The notes under the pieces were generated by a model, which ran no database searches, was not told the DNA's origin, and worked only from the letters and a program-made list of their open reading frames with translations. A stretch of DNA of 63,372 bases from Streptomyces sp. ISL-10 (GTDB lineage: Bacteria > Actinomycetota > Actinomycetes > Streptomycetales > Streptomycetaceae): NCBI RefSeq assembly GCF_018614575.1, contig NZ_JAGGOJ010000045.1:1-63372 (forward strand), in the 5' to 3' direction. A program made the position numbers and the translations under genes. Shown piece after piece: positions 43,881-52,636 of the stretch. Within the stretch, counting starts at the first letter, position 1. Every line of letters starts with the position of its first letter.

Positions 43881-43918
43881 CCCCGTGCCCCCTGCCCGCC
43901 CCGGCAGGGGGCACGGGG
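43881..43918 (+). terminator. Strong hairpin terminator after the 56-residue peptide gene
   Basis: A perfect 16-bp stem (43881-43896 with 43903-43918) with a 6-nt loop begins 12 bp after the stop. It probably also stops the convergent membrane-protein gene ending at 43989. Confidence 0.9.
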
Positions 43919-43988
43919 CTGCTCATGGCTCCTGCCGCGCACCGGCGTTGTTCCCCACAGGCTCACGTGGCGGCCGCGGGCCCGTCGT

Positions 43989-45395
43989 TCAGTGCAGCCT
44001 CATGGGCGCCAGGAAGTCCCGTACGGCGGTCCGGTGCCACCACGCCCCCGTCTGCCGCCGTTCCTGCCGGGTCGTGAACCGGTAGTGGTACAGCCTCGCG
44101 CGCACCTGCGCGGGCGGGGCGTCCGGGAAGGGATTGCGGGCCAGCAGGCGCAGCGTGTCCCGGTCGCCCTCCAGCAGCCGTTCCACGAACGGCAGGAACC
44201 ATGACCGGGCGTACGCGGGGGACAGTGCGGCGAACCACATCAGCCAGTCGAGCCGCAGATGGTACGGCGCGAACTGACGGGGCAGTCTGCGGACGTCGCC
44301 CGGTTTGCCCTTGAAGCCGTACTCGCGCCACACCGTGCCCGCGTGGGCCACGCGCTCGTCCGTGCCCTCGATCACGATCTCGTAACGCACCCGGCCCACC
44401 GTCCCGAACGCCCCGTAGGAGTTGACGAGATGGAACGGGTCGTAGGAGCGGTTCATGGCCTGATACCGCGAGAACAGGTTGCGCACGGGCCGGTAGCTCA
44501 GAGCCAGCAGCCCCGCGGACACGGCGAGCACCACGACCGCGTACCACAGCGGCGCGCGTGACAGTTCGGGCCCGTCGACGATCAGCGAGCCGTCGACGGC
44601 GGGCAGGGCGAGCACGATCGTCAGCCAGTTCAGCCAGGCGAAGTTGCCCGACAGCACCAGCCACAGCTGCGTCACCACGATCAGCGCCGCCGCGATGCTC
44701 GCGACCGGCTGCGGGGTGAACAGCAGGACGGGCACCAGCAGCTGCACCACATGGTTGGCGCCCGCCTCGACCCGGTGCGCGGGCTTGGGCAGATGGTGGA
44801 AGTACCAGCTCAGCGGGCCGGGCATCGGCTGGGTCTCATGGTGGTAGTACAGGCACGTCAGCTCGCGCCAGCACCGGTCGCCGCGCAGTTTGATCAGTCC
44901 GGCGCCGAACTCCACCCGGAACAGCGTCCAGCGCAGCAGCCACAGCACGACGACCGGCGGCGCGGTGCGCTCATTGCCGAGCCAGATCGCGAGGAACCCG
45001 GTCTCCAGCAGCAGCGACTCCCAGCCGAAGCTGTACCAGGTCTGGCCGACGTTGACGATCGACAGATAGAGCGCCCAGAGAACCGCCCACCACGCCATCG
45101 CGCCACCGAGCGGCACATCATCGGCCGCCCCGGCGACCAGGGCCGCCGAGAGCAGGACGCCGGTCCAGGCGACGAAGGCGAAGAGGTGGTCGCTGTAGTG
45201 CAGCCGGAACAGGCTTGGCGCGGCCCGGGCCGGCACCTGGCGCAGGAACGCCGGCACCGGGAGCATTCCTTGCTCGCCGATCAGCGCACGGAACTGCAGC
45301 GCCGCGGAGAGGAAGGCGACCAGGTACACGGCGGCCAGAGCCCGCTGGAAGACCAGCCGGCTCAGCCAGTAGGCATCGTCGCCGAACCATTCCAT
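43989..45395 (-). CDS. Lipase maturation factor (LMF1)-like multipass membrane protein
   Basis: 468 residues with about eight membrane segments in the first 330. Signature stretches are TWYSFGWESLLLETGFLAI, KLRGDRCWRELTCLYYHHET with QPMPGPLSWYFHHLP, VNSYGAFGTVGRVRYEIVIE, and FAPYHLRLDWLMWF. In animals LMF1 helps lipases fold in the ER; bacterial members have no established role, although folding or export of secreted hydrolases has been proposed. It is a stand-alone gene. The region upstream to 45720 is repetitive. Confidence 0.88.
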   Translation of the reverse strand: MEWFGDDAYWLSRLVFQRALAAVYLVAFLSAALQFRALIGEQGMLPVPAFLRQVPARAAPSLFRLHYSDHLFAFVAWTGVLLSAALVAGAADDVPLGGAMAWWAVLWALYLSIVNVGQTWYSFGWESLLLETGFLAIWLGNERTAPPVVVLWLLRWTLFRVEFGAGLIKLRGDRCWRELTCLYYHHETQPMPGPLSWYFHHLPKPAHRVEAGANHVVQLLVPVLLFTPQPVASIAAALIVVTQLWLVLSGNFAWLNWLTIVLALPAVDGSLIVDGPELSRAPLWYAVVVLAVSAGLLALSYRPVRNLFSRYQAMNRSYDPFHLVNSYGAFGTVGRVRYEIVIEGTDERVAHAGTVWREYGFKGKPGDVRRLPRQFAPYHLRLDWLMWFAALSPAYARSWFLPFVERLLEGDRDTLRLLARNPFPDAPPAQVRARLYHYRFTTRQERRQTGAWWHRTAVRDFLAPMRLH

Positions 45396-45720
45396 CCCTC
45401 TCAGTATCGGGCAGCTCCGGTCCCGCCGATCGGTTGGCCGGCCCCGCCGGGTCGGTTGTGTGGGTGGCCGGGGTTGGTGGGGTGCGGCCCCGCCGATCGA
45501 TTGGCGGCCGCGCCGGGCTGGTTGGGCTCTGGTCGTGCCGGGCCGGTTGGGCGGGCGTCCGGGGTTGGTGGGGTGCGGTCGTGCCGGGTCGGTTGTGTGG
45601 GTGGCCGGGGCGGTTGGGCCTCAGGTCCCGCCAGGTTCGCACGGGCGTCCGGGCGGGTCGGCTCCGGCTCTGCCGGTCGGTTGGACGGCGGCCCCGTCGG
45701 GTCGGCTCCGGTCCTGCCCG
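45396..45720. repeat. G/T-rich degenerate direct-repeat region
   Basis: A 325-bp gap full of GGTTGG, GGTCGGTTG and GTGGCCGGGG words. The 28-bp word starting GCCGGGTCGGTTGTGTGGGT occurs exactly at 45446-45473 and 45583-45610, and a CCGGGGTTGGTGGGGTGCGG word occurs twice about 90 bp apart. The plus strand carries runs of paired G tracts that could fold as G-quadruplex. No gene is seen. Confidence 0.8.
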
Positions 45721-46278
45721 TCAGTCGGACGGCCGCCCGGCGCCGGCGGCGATCCGCCGCAGCGTGTGGCCGAGCCGCCGGGCGTACAGCCGCTGCGCCA
45801 CGGGCACGAGCGGCCCGGCGAGCCGGGTGTACCAGGCGGCGGGGCGGCTGAAGGCCAGGACCGTGAACCACACCGAGCCGTCCTCGCGGATGTCGACCAC
45901 GAACGACTCCTCGCCCCGCTCCGGGTGGCCGGTCAGCGTCCCGTACGCGAAGCCAATGCGGTCCTGCTCGTACGCCGCCCAGACCACCTCGCACGGAGCG
46001 GCCAGCCGCAATGGCCCGGCGCCCAGCGAGACCTGCACCCGCACCCCGGCCTCGGCCCGTGCGGCGGTGGCCCGCACTCGGGCTCCGGACCTGCGGTGCA
46101 TGTCCCAGCCGGTCACCGCGGCCCCGGCTTGCTCGAATGCCGCGCGGCCGCGGCCGACGCGGGTCGTGTGGTGCAGATGCTGGTAGCCGTCCGGCAGCGG
46201 ACCGTGCCGGGTGGCGCCCGTCTCCGGGTAGGTGAACGAGCCTCGCATGTCCTGCGAGTGGTTCATCGGGCGGTTCAT
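45721..46278 (-). CDS. DUF1990-family protein
   Basis: 185 residues from ATG 46278 (ATG 46248, MRGSFTYPETG, is an alternative). It matches DUF1990 by the N-terminal FTYPETGATRHGPLPDGYQHL and the later CEVVWAAYEQDRIGFAYGTLTGHPERGEE with GSVWFTVLAFSRPA. No biochemical role is established. It is coupled by ATGA to the YndJ-like membrane protein upstream, a pairing seen in other genomes to my recollection, which suggests a joint function. Confidence 0.85.
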   Translation of the reverse strand: MNRPMNHSQDMRGSFTYPETGATRHGPLPDGYQHLHHTTRVGRGRAAFEQAGAAVTGWDMHRRSGARVRATAARAEAGVRVQVSLGAGPLRLAAPCEVVWAAYEQDRIGFAYGTLTGHPERGEESFVVDIREDGSVWFTVLAFSRPAAWYTRLAGPLVPVAQRLYARRLGHTLRRIAAGAGRPSD

Positions 46279-47099
46279 ACGGCACTCTCCTTCAGTCGTC
46301 GCCAGGCGAGCACTGAGCAGAGGGCGAAGCCCAGCGCATTGCCGAGGCCATGGGTGGCCGCCATCCACGTCAGGTCCGGGTGTGGCAGGTCGGCGGCCTC
46401 GCCGACGGCCCAGCTCAGTGCGAGCAGCATCGTCGCAACCAGTACGGCCGCCGAGACGCCGAGCAGTGCCCGCGTGCCGCGGTCCCGCTCGCCGCCGCGG
46501 ACGTCGCGCCAGGTCAGCCATGCGACCGCCCACATACCCGCGGTCAGCACCACTGCGCCGAACAGCTCGGCCCAGTCGCCCACGAAGTACCCGCCCAGGA
46601 CGAGCACGGTGCCGACCGGCACGCTCAGGGCCGTGAACCGGGCGAGACGGCCGGCCGCGCCCGCCGCTTCGCACACCAGCCCAGCGACGAGCGCCGCCGC
46701 GAAGCCCGCGAAGTGGAAGTGGGGCACGGTCAGGGCCAGGATCGGCAGCGTGAAGCCGAACAGCTCGTGACCGGCCCGCTCGGCGACCAGCGCGACGCCC
46801 GCGACCGCCGGTGTCACCAGTGCGGTGAGCACCGCGAACTCGGCGGGAGCGAGCGACCGCGTGCGCACGAGCCGGCGCGGGGCCTGGGCGGCCAGGAGCA
46901 GTGTGCCCACGCCGTAGACAGCGGCGAGTGCGACGGCGGCCGCACCGCGCGGAAGCCACAGGGCGACGGAACCCGCCACCGCGAACAACGGCCATGTGCG
47001 CCGAATGGACGCGAGCCCGACCGGGTCGATCAGACGCAGTCCCGCAGGCACCACGAAGAGCATTCCGAGCATCACGATCATGTTGACCAGTGCGGACAT
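46275..47099 (-). CDS. YndJ-like membrane protein
   Basis: 274 residues, about nine hydrophobic segments. The YndJ family feature VPHFHFAGFAAALVAGL is clear, with a conserved HxHF in a membrane segment that could bind a metal. ATG 47099 gives MSALVNMIVMLGM; the frame also allows ATG 47132, but that lies inside an operator palindrome. First gene of a two-gene operon with DUF1990, controlled from the palindromes at 47119 and 47161. Confidence 0.8.
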   Translation of the reverse strand: MSALVNMIVMLGMLFVVPAGLRLIDPVGLASIRRTWPLFAVAGSVALWLPRGAAAVALAAVYGVGTLLLAAQAPRRLVRTRSLAPAEFAVLTALVTPAVAGVALVAERAGHELFGFTLPILALTVPHFHFAGFAAALVAGLVCEAAGAAGRLARFTALSVPVGTVLVLGGYFVGDWAELFGAVVLTAGMWAVAWLTWRDVRGGERDRGTRALLGVSAAVLVATMLLALSWAVGEAADLPHPDLTWMAATHGLGNALGFALCSVLAWRRLKESAV

Positions 47100-47118
47100 C
47101 AGGCAGCCACCCCCATGG

Positions 47119-47174
47119 TTGAACACGTTCAATTCATTGGGGTGAAGCTTAGGTGCTCAATTGAACGCGTTCAA
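47119..47174. promoter_or_regulatory. Twin 14-bp palindromic operators (TTGAACRCGTTCAA)
   Basis: TTGAACACGTTCAA at 47119-47132 and TTGAACGCGTTCAA at 47161-47174 (a perfect palindrome) are 42 bp apart, four helical turns, so two dimers would sit on the same face. They lie between the divergent YndJ and DUF6777 genes, 20 bp and 71 bp from the respective starts. This suits a TetR-type repressor, but none is encoded nearby. Confidence 0.75.
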
Positions 47175-47244
47175 GTCGCGCCTCGTCTGTCTGTCCGTCA
47201 GAAAGAGAGGGACATCTCGGATTTGCAGGAGACGGGAGATCTTG

Positions 47245-48441
47245 GTGCGCTCACCGATGCATCGTCTGGTCGCGGCGGTCGCCGCGTTGTGCGTGGGGCC
47301 GCTGGCCACCGGATGCGGCGGCGAGAGCCGCGCGGCGGACTCGGCGGACGTGCTCCTCCAGCCCCTCGCTGCCAGGGGCCCGGATCCCTTCACGGCGTCG
47401 ACCGCGTCCGCCCCGGCCCCCTTCGCGCCGCCGCCCGTGGCGCCGGCTCCCAAGAGCCCGGCGGGCGGAGGTACGAGCCTGCGCACGATGCTGGGCTCGA
47501 CCCCTGGTCTGTACGGAGGCGTCCAGGAGACCGCGAGTTGCGACGTCGAGGCCCTGGTCCGCCACCTCGGCGCGGACGGCGCGGACGGCGCGGACAAGAA
47601 CAAGAACAAGAACAAGAACAAGGTCCGGGCCTTCGCCGAGGGCGCCGGCATCGATCAGGAGGACATCGCCCCGTTCCTGCGCGGCCTCACCCCTGTCGTC
47701 CTCCGTGCCGACACCCGCATCACCGGCTACGGCTTCCGTGACGGCGAAGCCGCCGCCTTCCAGGCCGTCCTCCAGGCCGGGACCGCTGTGCTCGTGGACG
47801 AGTACGGCGCTCCCCGGGTGCGCTGCGCCGGAGGCAATCCGCTGAAGCCGCCGATGGCCGTGAAGCGCCCAGTGGTGATCGAGGGCGCGGCGTGGTCGGG
47901 CCACCGCAGTGACCGCGTCGTCGTGATCAAGCCGGCCACCCAGGTCGTGAACAACCTCGTGATCGTCAACATCGCCGACAGCACCTGGATCGAACGGCCC
48001 ACCGGCACCGACGGGGAGGAGGACGCCCGCCCGGCGGTCCTGCCGCCCGTCGACCCCGACGAGGTGTTCTCGGACCTCACGCGTACCGAGTCCTCCGGTG
48101 CCATGCAGGGTGACGCCTCGGTCCCGGCCACCGGGCCCGACGGCCCACCGGCGCCCCAGCCCCCGCCGCAACAGGCCCCCGCGCCCCAGGCCCCGGCTCC
48201 CCAGCCCGATCAGCCCCAGCCCGATCAGCCTCTGCCCGATCAGCCTCTGCCTGACCAGCCCCTGCCCGATGACCCGGGTGCCGTGCCCCCCGCGGACTTC
48301 CCCTACGAGCCGCCGCAGGACGAGGTCGAGCCGCTGCCGGCCGACCCGCCCGTCCCGGATCTGGAGCCGCAGGCGCCGGTCGATCCGGACCCGGTGCCGC
48401 CTGCGGCGGCGGCCGGGGGGCCGGACGGCTTCCAGGGCTGA
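47245..48441 (+). CDS. DUF6777-type secreted lipoprotein with Pro-rich tail
   Basis: 398 residues from GTG 47245 (GGGAG 7 bp before). The signal peptide ends PLATGCGG with a likely lipidated Cys. The central domain matches what I recall of DUF6777: GLYGGVQETASCDVEALVRHL, KVRAFAEGAGIDQEDIAPFLRGL, TPVVLRADTRITGYGFRDG, LQAGTAVLVDEYGAPRVRC. A KNKNKNKNK run from an AAGAAC hexanucleotide repeat (47596-47622) interrupts it, and the C-terminal 130 residues are Pro/Gln/Asp repeats (DQPLPDQPLP). Surface protein of unknown role. Confidence 0.8.
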   Translation: MRSPMHRLVAAVAALCVGPLATGCGGESRAADSADVLLQPLAARGPDPFTASTASAPAPFAPPPVAPAPKSPAGGGTSLRTMLGSTPGLYGGVQETASCDVEALVRHLGADGADGADKNKNKNKNKVRAFAEGAGIDQEDIAPFLRGLTPVVLRADTRITGYGFRDGEAAAFQAVLQAGTAVLVDEYGAPRVRCAGGNPLKPPMAVKRPVVIEGAAWSGHRSDRVVVIKPATQVVNNLVIVNIADSTWIERPTGTDGEEDARPAVLPPVDPDEVFSDLTRTESSGAMQGDASVPATGPDGPPAPQPPPQQAPAPQAPAPQPDQPQPDQPLPDQPLPDQPLPDDPGAVPPADFPYEPPQDEVEPLPADPPVPDLEPQAPVDPDPVPPAAAAGGPDGFQG

Positions 48442-48495
48442 AGGAGCCCGCCGGATCCGGTCGTGGAATGCAATGAATGATGGCAGAGTGGCTCC

Positions 48496-50571
48496 ATGGC
48501 TGATCGGGCAGCAAGTGCCCTGTCGCTCCCCGACGACTGGCCGGCGCACGCGGACACAAGTCTGACGCTCAACCGCATGGGCTCCTTCGACTGGGACCTC
48601 ATCAGCGGTCTCATGCACTTGGACGAGCCCGGTCTCGACGTGTTCGATCTGCACCCGGACGAGTACGACGGCCACCCGGCGAGCCTGGCCGTACGGGTGC
48701 CGCCGGACGAGGCCGTCCGGCTGGACTCCATGGTGGCGCAGGCACTCAAGCGCGGGAACGACCGATACGGCGCTTACTTCCGGATCCGCTGCCGTAACGG
48801 AACGCTGCGCTGGACGCACACCCAGGCGTGCGTGCGGCGGGACGAGACCGGCCGCCCCGTACGCATCATCGGCATAGTGCGGGACGCCACCCAGGAACTC
48901 GCCGACTCCAGCGCACGCGTCGAGGTGGACGTGGAACGCCGCCGCCAGGCCAGCGTCGTGGAGTCCACGACGGCCGCGCTCGCCCACGCCCGCACCATCC
49001 AGGACGTCATCGAACTGCTGAAGGGGTCGCACGGCCTGAAACTTCTCGGCGCGACCAGCCTCGTGATGGGCCTGCTCGAATCCGGACGGATCCATCTGGT
49101 CGCCGAGGGCCCGGAGGACGCCTTCGTGCCGGGCACCCGCTACACCCGCGTCGACGAGCAGTACCCGATGAGCGAAGTGGTGCGCACGCTCACTCCCCGC
49201 TTCATCGAGTCCAAGGAGGACTTCGCCGAGTCGTACCCCCTGCTGTGGCCGCACATCAAGGGCCTCGGCATCTCCGCCGCCGCCTATCTGCCGCTCATCG
49301 CCCAGGCCCGGCCCATCGGGGCCCTCGGGCTGCTGTACCGGGACAAGACCGGTTTCACCCTGGAGGACCGCAACCTTCTGGTCGCCCTCGGCAGCAGCAT
49401 CGCGCAGAGCCTCCAGCGCGCGGTGCTGTACGAGCAGGAGCACGACCTCGCCGAGGGGCTCCAGCAGGCGATGCTGCCCCGCCGCATTCCCGAGGTGCCC
49501 GGCGCGCAGATCGCGGTGCGCTACCGCTCCGCCCGCCTCGGCCGGGACATCGGCGGCGACTGGTACGACATCATCGCGCTGCCCGGCGGCCGCGTCGGTG
49601 CCGTCATCGGCGACGTACAGGGCCACGACACGCACGCGGCCGCCGTCATGGGGCAGCTCCGCATCGTGCTGCGGGCCTACGCGGCCGAGGGGCACCCTCC
49701 CGCCACGGTGATGGCCCGCGCCTCGGTCTTTCTCCACGAGCTCGACACCGGCCGGTTCGCCACCTGCACCTACGCGGAGGTGGACCTGTCCACCGGCGTG
49801 GTGCAGACGGTGCGCGCGGGCCATGTGGATCCGCTGATCAGGGACGAGGACGGCAGCTGCCGCAGAGTGCCGGTGCCGGGCGGGCTGCCGCTCGGGCTCT
49901 CGGCCGAGTTCGGCCGGCTCGAATACCCGGTGAGCACGGTCGAACTGGACCCGGGGCAGACGCTGCTGCTCTTCACCGACGGTTTGGTCGAACAGCCCGG
50001 TGCCGACCTCGACGACGGCATGCAGTTCCTGACCGCCCTCGTGCACGACGGGCCGCGCGACCTCCAGTTGCTCGCCGACCGGATGTGCGAGGTCGTCGAC
50101 CAGCGTGCCGGGGACGACGACGTGGCCCTCCTGCTGCTGCTGCGCCGCAGAGGCGCGATCACGGCCCAGGCGGGCGGCCGCCTCCAGCAGCACGTCGGAC
50201 AGAACGACCCGGAGGCGCTGCGCTCGGCGCGGCACATGGTCAGGGCCGCAGTGCTGGCCTGGGGCGCGCGGGAGCGGGTGGACGAGGTGGAGCTCGCCGC
50301 CGACGAGATGATCACCAACGCGCTGTTGCACACGGACGGCGGGGCCTTCGTGACCGTACGGGTGCTGTCGGGCAGCGAACGGCGGTTGAGGATCGAGGTC
50401 GAGGACGGCTCCAGTGCGCTGCCGCGCAGGCGGGACGCGGGGGAGTCAGGGGTCTCCGGACGGGGCCTGATGCTGATCGACCGGCTGTCCGAGTGCTGGG
50501 GCGTGGAGTCGCGGGGGAGCGGAAAATGCGTGTGGTGCGAGTTCCTCATCCCCGACAGGCTCGAGACCTGA
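48496..50571 (+). CDS. PAS-GAF-PP2C (SpoIIE)-HATPase anti-anti-sigma type regulator
   Basis: 691 residues. PAS domain about 28-140 (FRIRCRNGTLRWTHTQACVRRDETG), GAF about 155-310, SpoIIE-like PP2C phosphatase about 340-555 with metal motifs DIGGDWYDII and GDVQGHDTHAAAVMGQLR, and a C-terminal HATPase kinase domain about 575-690 (ELAADEMITNALLH, GRGLMLIDRLSE). Such proteins control sigma factors by phosphorylating and dephosphorylating anti-sigma antagonists. Having phosphatase and RsbW-like kinase in one chain is typical of Streptomyces. It is cytoplasmic and follows the lipoprotein gene by 54 bp on the same strand. Confidence 0.92.
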   Translation: MADRAASALSLPDDWPAHADTSLTLNRMGSFDWDLISGLMHLDEPGLDVFDLHPDEYDGHPASLAVRVPPDEAVRLDSMVAQALKRGNDRYGAYFRIRCRNGTLRWTHTQACVRRDETGRPVRIIGIVRDATQELADSSARVEVDVERRRQASVVESTTAALAHARTIQDVIELLKGSHGLKLLGATSLVMGLLESGRIHLVAEGPEDAFVPGTRYTRVDEQYPMSEVVRTLTPRFIESKEDFAESYPLLWPHIKGLGISAAAYLPLIAQARPIGALGLLYRDKTGFTLEDRNLLVALGSSIAQSLQRAVLYEQEHDLAEGLQQAMLPRRIPEVPGAQIAVRYRSARLGRDIGGDWYDIIALPGGRVGAVIGDVQGHDTHAAAVMGQLRIVLRAYAAEGHPPATVMARASVFLHELDTGRFATCTYAEVDLSTGVVQTVRAGHVDPLIRDEDGSCRRVPVPGGLPLGLSAEFGRLEYPVSTVELDPGQTLLLFTDGLVEQPGADLDDGMQFLTALVHDGPRDLQLLADRMCEVVDQRAGDDDVALLLLLRRRGAITAQAGGRLQQHVGQNDPEALRSARHMVRAAVLAWGARERVDEVELAADEMITNALLHTDGGAFVTVRVLSGSERRLRIEVEDGSSALPRRRDAGESGVSGRGLMLIDRLSECWGVESRGSGKCVWCEFLIPDRLET

Positions 50572-50674
50572 TGGTTCGACGACTGTTAACTGTGCGTGAA
50601 CAGATCATACTTGACCGTAACCGATAGAAAGCGGTTGACTGCGACTCCCGGCCTCCGGAAGACATGAGGATCAC

Positions 50675-52039
50675 TTGAGCTCTGAGCTGCTCGACCCGCT
50701 GGACCTGGCGTTCTGGCATCTGGAATCCGCCGGTCACCCCATGCACCTGGGCGCTCTGGCGCTCTTCGAGTCCCGGCCCGGCGCGGCGGGCGTCGTCGAT
50801 CTGCTGGCGAGCCGCGCCGCCGCCATCCCCCGGCTGAGGATGCGTGTGCGCGACGTCCTGCTGCCCGTCGGCGGAGCGGCCTGGAGCACCGCCAAGGACT
50901 TCGACGTACGCCGCCATGTCCGCGAAGTGAGCCTGGTCGGGGACGATTTCACCGCGGAGGTCACGGCCGCGGCCGGTGAGCTGATGGAACGTCCCCTTGA
51001 ACGCGGTCTGCCGCCGTGGGAGATGTACCTCCTGCGCGGCGCCCGCGACGATCGCTTCGCCGTCCTCGTCAAGCTCCACCACGCCCTCGCCGACGGCATG
51101 CGCGCCGTCGCCATCGGCGCGGGCATCTTCGACGAGATCGCCGACGTCCGCCGCACCGGTTCCCGCCGCGCCCGCCCCTTGCCCCCGCGCTCCTGGCTCG
51201 CCGGGCCGCGCGGTCTCGCGGACTTCGCCCAGGACCGTATCGAGGAACTGGGTCGCGCGGTCGGCGTCGGCGCCTCCGTCGTACGGGCCAGCCGGCTCGA
51301 CCCCCGCGGACTGCCCGCCCTGACCGCGGCCCCGAGCGGCACCCGCAGGCTCGGCACCGCAGTCCTGCCCCTGGACGATGTGCAACAGGTGCGCCGGGTC
51401 ATGGGCGGTACCGCCAACGACGTCCTGCTCGCCGTCGTCGCCGGCGCGCTCCGGCGCTGGATGCACGGGCGTGGCGAACGGCTGCCCGCCGCGGGCCCTC
51501 GCGCCCTGGTACCGGTCTCGCGCCGCCGCCCCGGCAGTCCGCCCGGCGCGGGCAACAAGCTGTCCGCGTACCTGCTCCAGCTGCCCGTCGCCGAACCCGA
51601 CCCCTGGCTGCGCCTCGCCTCCGTCCGGAAGGCCATGGACCGCAACAAGGCCGCGGGCCCGGCGCGCGGCGCCGGCGCCGTCGCGCTGCTGGCCGACCAG
51701 CTGCCGCCGCTGGCCCACCGTTTCGGCGCCCCGCTGGCGGGCGGTGCGGCCCGGATGCTCTTCGACGTCCTCGTCACCAGCGTGCCGCTGCCCCGCTCGG
51801 CCCTGTCCCTCGGCGGCTGCCCCCTGCGCGAGATCTACCCGATGGCGCCGCTCGCCCGCGGCCAGTCCCTGGCGGTGGCCATGTCGACGTACAGCGGCCA
51901 GGTGCACATCGGGCTCGTCGCCGACGGCAAGGCTCTGCCCGACCTCGACCGCCTGGCGGATGCGGCGCGGGAGGAGCTCGACGAGCTGCTGGCCCTCGTC
52001 TGCGGCCACAGGGCGCACGAGGACGCTTCGCATGGATGA
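50675..52039 (+). CDS. Wax ester synthase / diacylglycerol acyltransferase (WES/DGAT)
   Basis: 454 residues from TTG 50675 with an ATGAGGA site 5 bp before. The catalytic HHxxxDG is at residues 135-141 (KLHHALADG). The conserved DDVQQVRRVMGGTANDVLLAVVAGALR and the C-terminal VTSVPLPRSALSLGGCPLREIYPM are family hallmarks. The enzyme esterifies diacylglycerol or fatty alcohol with acyl-CoA for storage lipid. Many Streptomyces carry one or more copies. Confidence 0.92.
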   Translation: MSSELLDPLDLAFWHLESAGHPMHLGALALFESRPGAAGVVDLLASRAAAIPRLRMRVRDVLLPVGGAAWSTAKDFDVRRHVREVSLVGDDFTAEVTAAAGELMERPLERGLPPWEMYLLRGARDDRFAVLVKLHHALADGMRAVAIGAGIFDEIADVRRTGSRRARPLPPRSWLAGPRGLADFAQDRIEELGRAVGVGASVVRASRLDPRGLPALTAAPSGTRRLGTAVLPLDDVQQVRRVMGGTANDVLLAVVAGALRRWMHGRGERLPAAGPRALVPVSRRRPGSPPGAGNKLSAYLLQLPVAEPDPWLRLASVRKAMDRNKAAGPARGAGAVALLADQLPPLAHRFGAPLAGGAARMLFDVLVTSVPLPRSALSLGGCPLREIYPMAPLARGQSLAVAMSTYSGQVHIGLVADGKALPDLDRLADAAREELDELLALVCGHRAHEDASHG

Positions 52040-52051
52040 GGCCGTCGCCAT

Positions 52052-52445
52052 GCCGAACTCGCCTCGGACCTCGTCATCCTGCCCTCTCAGCTGCCCGTCG
52101 CCGAGGCCGCGGCCCGGGTCAACGGACTCACTTTTGGGCTCGGCCACCTCGGCAAGCCGCCCGTCGCCCGCGGTGAACTGGCCGGCGTGGGCCGCTGCGG
52201 TACTGGCTCGGCCGAGCGACCCAACGATGTGCATGCTCTCCGGGCTTGTCACGGAGGCCGACTGAGCCGCCTGGAGCGTGCGCGACCTGCGGCGTACACG
52301 GGACCGTGCTCGACTCCTTCGGACGGAGCGGCTGATTTTCGGGTCCGACCGGCCGGTGTGCCGGCCGGCCGTCTAGGGCGAAGCCGTCGACGCGGCCCGG
52401 CAGCTCACGGACGTGCTCGGCGAGGAGGAACGACGGGCCGTTCCG
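52052..52445 (+). pseudogene. Remnant of an amidohydrolase_2 (L-fuconolactonase-like) gene
   Basis: Translating across one frameshift near 52183-52190 restores the C-terminal third of a COG3618-type amidohydrolase: LTFGLGHLGKPPVARGELAG, then WAAAVLARPSDPTMCMLSGL, VTEAD-stop-AAWSVRDL, RLIFGSDRPVCRPAV-stop-GEAVDAARQL, GEEERRAV. Two in-frame stops (TGA at 52262-52264 and TAG at 52373-52375) and the missing N-terminal two thirds show it is dead. No start or upstream part was found. Confidence 0.75.
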
Positions 52446-52460
52446 GCGCGACGGCCGCCC

Positions 52461-52560
52461 GCGTCCACGGACTGTGACACGGAACGCGTCCACGGACTGT
52501 GACACCGCCCGCGTCCACGGATCGTGGAACCTGGACGCGTCCACGGACGGTGGAACCCGG
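52461..52560. repeat. Four 25-bp iterated repeats with internal dyads
   Basis: Units starting GCGTCCACGGA occur at 52461, 52486, 52511 and 52537 (periods 25, 25, 26). Each pairs GTCCACGG with a GTGACAC or GTGGAAC arm; unit 3 forms GTCCACG-GAT-CGTGGAAC. The array ends 77 bp before the DNA glycosylase start and looks like an operator cluster or decayed iterons. Confidence 0.85.
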
Positions 52561-52636
52561 CCGCGCCACGGGCAGCGACCCCCGCGCGCGGGCTGTACTC
52601 GATGCGACGGGCCGCCCGGTGCGGCAGGGTGGAGAC

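Noticed and set aside
52461..52560. CRISPR array
   Set aside because: Repeats are contiguous with no unique spacers, have a period of only 25 bp, and no cas genes are near.
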